NCBI RefSeq assembly: GCF_025655475.1
Contig: NZ_JAHTIK010000001.1
Location: 4,304,443-4,368,442 of the forward strand
Source: Kitasatospora sp. DSM 101779
Lineage (GTDB): Bacteria > Actinomycetota > Actinomycetes > Streptomycetales > Streptomycetaceae
Reading direction: 5' to 3'
Length of the DNA stretch: 64,000 nucleotides
Below, one piece after another: positions 61,376-64,000 of this stretch (positions within the stretch are counted from its first letter, which is position 1; each line of letters starts with the position of its first letter). The notes under the pieces are model-generated. The model searched no databases. It had not been told where the DNA came from and saw nothing but the letters and a program-made list of their open reading frames with translations. The translations under genes and the position numbers were made by a program.

Positions 61376-61816
61376 ATGCGGATCGGCGAGCTGGCCCGGC
61401 GGGCGGGCACCACCACACGGACCCTGCGGTACTACGAGTCGCGCGGACTGCTGCCCGCCCGGCGCACCGGCAACGGCTACCGCGAGTACGACGAGGAGGA
61501 CCTCCGGCTGCTCCGGCAGATCCGCACGCTGCAGGACTTCGGCTTCGGGCTGGAGGAGACCCGGCCCTTCGTCGAGTGCCTGCAGGCCGGACACCCCGCG
61601 GGCGACTCCTGCCCGGCCTCGCTGGAGGTCTACCGGGCCAAGCTCGCCGAACTCGACGCCGTCGTGGCCCGGTTGCAGGCCGTCCGCGACGAGGTCGCCG
61701 CCCAGCTCGCCCGCGCCGAGCTCGAAGCCGCCGCCGGACTGCCCGGCGGCCCCGAACCGCGCTGCGAACTGGCCCCGCACCCCGGGCCCGGCCCGGGCCG
61801 CCCCGACCCGACGTAG
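61376..61816 (+). CDS. MerR-family regulator
   Basis: 146 aa. The HTH RIGELARRAGTTTRTLRYYESRGLLPARR and GYREYDEEDLRLLRQIRTLQDFGFGLEETR is canonical. A helix and a C-terminal segment with two Cys follow (FVECLQAGHPAGDSCPASL, plus PRCELA), as in SoxR-like or thiol/metal-sensing members. It lies 12 bp upstream of a thioredoxin gene, so it probably regulates that redox unit. A TTGACG box at 61344-61349 is a candidate -35 element. Confidence 0.88.
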   Translation: MRIGELARRAGTTTRTLRYYESRGLLPARRTGNGYREYDEEDLRLLRQIRTLQDFGFGLEETRPFVECLQAGHPAGDSCPASLEVYRAKLAELDAVVARLQAVRDEVAAQLARAELEAAAGLPGGPEPRCELAPHPGPGPGRPDPT

Positions 61817-61828
61817 AGAGGAACACCC

Positions 61829-62158
61829 ATGGCGTTCGCAGGAATCGACGAGGTCAGCGACGGCACCTTCGCCGCCGAGGTGCTCGCGGCCGACGGGCCG
61901 GTGCTGGTGGACTTCACCGCCGCCTGGTGCCCGCCCTGCCGCATGATCGCCCCGGTGCTGGCCGAGGTCGCCCGGGAGGAGGCCGGCCGGCTGCGGGTCG
62001 TCCAGCTCGACGTGGACACCAACCCCGACACGCAGGCCCGCTACGGCGTGCTCTCGATGCCGACCCTGATGGTCTTCCGTGACGGCGAGCCGGTGAAGAG
62101 TCTGGTCGGCGCCCGCGCCAAGGCCCGGCTGCTCCGCGAGCTCGCCGACGTGCTCTGA
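61829..62158 (+). CDS. Thioredoxin
   Basis: 109 aa. The active site is FTAAWCPPCRMIAPVL, WCPPC instead of the usual WCGPC. RYGVLSMPTLMVFRDGEPVKSLVGAR carries the cis-proline (SMPT). It is a cytosolic disulfide reductase. WCPPC is found in some thioredoxins and changes redox potential. It is coupled to the MerR gene 12 bp upstream, with GAGAGGAAC as the ribosome site. The full fold is present with no extension. Confidence 0.93.
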   Translation: MAFAGIDEVSDGTFAAEVLAADGPVLVDFTAAWCPPCRMIAPVLAEVAREEAGRLRVVQLDVDTNPDTQARYGVLSMPTLMVFRDGEPVKSLVGARAKARLLRELADVL

Positions 62159-62283
62159 GTCTCCCGGCGGCGCTGCAGGGCGCTGTGGGGTGCTGTGGGG
62201 TGCCGGGGAAGGTGGGCGGCGGCTTGTCCAGGGCCGCCGCCCGCGAACCCGTCCGTTTCGGAACGTACTCCTCCGGGTCTGCG

Positions 62284-62298
62284 GTTGTAAAGTGCAAC
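62284..62298. promoter_or_regulatory. Possible MarR operator GTTG-N7-CAAC
   Basis: GTTGTAAAGTGCAAC, an imperfect palindrome in an AT-richer patch 75 bp before the MarR-type gene. Likely an autoregulatory site. Confidence 0.45.
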
Positions 62299-62372
62299 TT
62301 GACGGCCGGTTCCGGACATCGCGTCCGCGCGCCGTACGGTGGTCCCCGCCATTCCCCACCGAAGGAGCACGC

Positions 62373-62795
62373 ATGCCCGACCGCGACGCCGCCCTGGACG
62401 CCATCCAGCGCGAGCTCACCGCGTTCGCCCGCCGGGCCCGCCACAAGGCCGCACAGATGCACCCCGACCTGTCGCTGGTCACCTACAGCATGCTCGACCT
62501 GGTCAAGGAACGCGGCAGCTGCCGCGCCTCCGACCTCGCCGCCCACTTCATGCTCGACAAGTCCACCGTCAGCCGACAGGTCACCGCCCTCGAGAAGCTC
62601 GGCCTGATTACCCGCGAACCCGATCCGGAGGACCAGCGCGGCCAACTGCTGCGCCCCTCCGAGGACGGCCTCCGGCTGCTCGCCGACGCCGCCGAGCGCC
62701 GCCGCCTCGCCTTCCGCGAGCGCTTCACCGACTGGACGGACGACGACATCGCGCGGTTCGCCGGCTACCTCACCCGGTACGGCGCCGGGGACTGA
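62373..62795 (+). CDS. MarR-family regulator
   Basis: 140 aa, ATG with GAAGGAGC upstream. The winged HTH runs LSLVTYSMLDLVKERGSCRASDLAAHFMLDKSTVSRQVTALEKLGLI, and the wing is EPDPEDQRGQLLRPSEDG. C-terminal helices form the dimer. No Cys in a sensing position apart from SCRAS. Ligand and targets are unknown; the next gene, a PPOX-type protein in the same direction, is a possible target. Confidence 0.9.
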   Translation: MPDRDAALDAIQRELTAFARRARHKAAQMHPDLSLVTYSMLDLVKERGSCRASDLAAHFMLDKSTVSRQVTALEKLGLITREPDPEDQRGQLLRPSEDGLRLLADAAERRRLAFRERFTDWTDDDIARFAGYLTRYGAGD

Positions 62796-62884
62796 CCCCG
62801 CCCGCCCGGGCGACCCGGTCGAGGGGCGGCCGGCCGACGGCGCGCCGCCCCGGGCTGTCCGTCCGCAGCCGCGAGGATGGCGCC

Positions 62885-63310
62885 ATGACCCGGATGACCG
62901 AGCCCGAATGGCGCGCCTTCCTCTCCCACGGCACCCGCACCGGCAAGCTCGCCACCACCCGCGCGGACGGCCGGCCGCACGTCACGCCCGTCTGGTTCGT
63001 ACTGGACGGCGAGGACATCGTGCTCAACACCGCCGCGAGCAGCGTCAAGGGACGCAGCCTCGCCCGCGACCCCCGCGCCATGCTCTGCGTCGACGACCAG
63101 CAGCCGCCGTACTCCTTCGTCCTGGTGCAGGGACGCGCCGAACTCTCCGAGGACCCGGCCGAACTGCGCCACTGGGCCGGCCGGATCGGCGCCCGCTACA
63201 TGGGCGAGGACCGCGCCGAGGAGTTCGCCGCCCGCAACGGCGCCCCCGGCGAACTCCTCGTCCGCCTCAGGATCGAGAAGGTCGACGCCCAGGCCGCCGT
63301 CTCCGCCTGA
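62885..63310 (+). CDS. PPOX-class F420/FMN-dependent protein
   Basis: 141 aa. The split-barrel start TEPEWRAFLSHGTRTGKLATTRADGRPHVTPVWFVLDGEDIVLNT is typical of pyridoxamine-phosphate-oxidase-like proteins. VKGRSLARDPRAMLCVDDQQPPYSFVLVQGRAEL resembles the F420-binding group common in actinobacteria. It is a cytosolic small reductase, substrate unknown. It follows the MarR gene by ~90 bp. Confidence 0.85.
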   Translation: MTRMTEPEWRAFLSHGTRTGKLATTRADGRPHVTPVWFVLDGEDIVLNTAASSVKGRSLARDPRAMLCVDDQQPPYSFVLVQGRAELSEDPAELRHWAGRIGARYMGEDRAEEFAARNGAPGELLVRLRIEKVDAQAAVSA

Positions 63311-63433
63311 GTCCGTGCCTCGGCACCGGGTGCACCGGCCCACGGCGGGAAGAACCGCCACGGGCCGCGTTGTTGCACGCCTCGGCCGGCCGCCGCCGGC
63401 CCGCGACCGCACGACGACGCCCACGGAGACCCG

Positions 63434-63994
63434 ATGGCCGACCAGGCCCCGCGCCGCTTCCTGTTCCTGCTCGGCTCCACCCGCGCCGACGGCAACGCCG
63501 AACTGCTCGCCCGGCGCGCCGCCGAGCACCTCCCCGCCGGCACCGAGCAGCAGTGGCTCACCCTCACCGACCTGCCGCTGCCCGAGTTCGCCGACCAGCG
63601 CCACGACGGCACGTACCCGCCGCCGACCGGCCACGCCCGCACCCTGCTCGACGCCACCCTCGCCGCCACCGACCTGGTGATCGTCTCCCCGCTGTACTGG
63701 TACAGCGTCAGCACGCCCGTCAAGCACTACCTCGACCACTGGTCCGGCTGGATGCGCGTCCCCGGCACCGACTTCAAGGCCCGGATGGCCGGCCGCACCC
63801 TGTGGGCCGTCAGCGCCTACGCCGGCACCGACCCCGCCGACGCCGACCCGCTCGCCGGCATGCTCCGCCGCAGCGCCGACTACCTGTCGATGCGCTGGGG
63901 CGGGCTGCTGCTCGGCTCCGGCAGCCGGCCCGGCGACGTGCTCGCCGACGAGGAGGCGTTGCTCGCCGCCAAGTCCTTCCTCGCCGCGCCCTGA
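63434..63994 (+). CDS. NADPH-dependent FMN reductase-like flavodoxin-fold protein
   Basis: 186 aa. FLFLLGSTRADGNAELLARRAAEHL is the FMN-phosphate loop, LTLTDLPLPEFADQRH follows, and DLVIVSPLYWYSVSTPVKHYLDHWSGWMR is the second FMN-binding stretch of the family. It has the usual flavodoxin-fold length. It should bind FMN and reduce quinones or small oxidants. Stop at 63994, so it is complete within the window. Confidence 0.87.
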   Translation: MADQAPRRFLFLLGSTRADGNAELLARRAAEHLPAGTEQQWLTLTDLPLPEFADQRHDGTYPPPTGHARTLLDATLAATDLVIVSPLYWYSVSTPVKHYLDHWSGWMRVPGTDFKARMAGRTLWAVSAYAGTDPADADPLAGMLRRSADYLSMRWGGLLLGSGSRPGDVLADEEALLAAKSFLAAP

Positions 63995-64000
63995 CCGCCC

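Overview
The window is very GC-rich DNA from a high-GC actinomycete, most likely a member of the Streptomycetaceae (Streptomyces or Kitasatospora; I cannot separate them by eye). The evidence is strong third-position GC bias with many GTG starts, a dnaK-grpE-dnaJ-hspR operon and a clpB gene that both carry HspR-type inverted repeats (HAIR), a Spo0M-like gene, a SARP regulator, beta/gamma-crystallin-like and LppU/SCO3897-like secreted or anchored proteins, and a relic of an integrated element at a tRNA-Gly gene.

Region by region. 1-9.4 kb: a truncated membrane-bound spermidine-synthase-like gene, a DUF2617 gene, an aminotransferase, a YbjN gene, a small secreted crystallin-like protein, an XRE regulator overlapping a frameshifted lipoprotein gene, and clpB. 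9.4-11.6 kb: a divergent LysR / TDT-transporter pair. 11.6-16.8 kb: a compact regulatory island of three paralogous LuxR-type regulators, a nucleoside-deoxyribosyltransferase-like enzyme, a 66-aa exported peptide whose predicted mature form begins and ends with DSAWT, and an orphan promoter-to-terminator unit. 16.9-21.2 kb: the chaperone operon. 21.4-29.1 kb: an EtfD-like iron-sulfur membrane oxidoreductase, a LamG-domain protein, a sugar nucleotidyltransferase, a Yip1 protein, an AlaX-type editing protein and an LppU-like protein. 29.2-31.1 kb: dcd, a zinc-ribbon protein and tRNA-Gly(CCC). The 3' end of the tRNA is duplicated about 560 bp downstream and encloses a decayed integrase.

31.1-38.7 kb: a HIT protein, a broken HTH gene, an ARMT1-type phosphatase between two inverted copies of a roughly 180-200 bp MITE-like repeat, a methionyl-tRNA synthetase, a HemK-like methyltransferase and a ribosome-hibernation-like protein. 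38.8-44.4 kb: a stand-alone cytochrome oxidase subunit I, a NarL-type response regulator, and LysR, AhpD-like and TetR genes with clear operators. 44.5-54.8 kb: a probable biosynthetic cluster. It holds an acyl-AMP ligase, a glutamate-mutase catalytic subunit fused to an FAD/NAD(P)-binding domain, its B12-binding partner, a cupin, a rhodanese, an HPP membrane protein and a Tat-exported vanadium-haloperoxidase-like enzyme. A divergent SARP regulator and TTGCA direct repeats lie next to it. 55-64 kb: housekeeping and stress genes (DoxX-like, GNAT, TerD, BlaI/M56, Spo0M, Ohr/OhrR, MerR-thioredoxin, MarR, F420-type PPOX protein, FMN reductase).

Two stretches deserve attention as possibly undescribed systems. 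One is the peptide plus triple-LuxR island (12.1-16.8 kb), which looks like a peptide-signalling arrangement. The other is the glutamate mutase-FAD fusion cluster (44.5-54.8 kb), whose enzyme set I do not recognise as a known pathway. All functional statements are from sequence reading and family knowledge; no searches were run.
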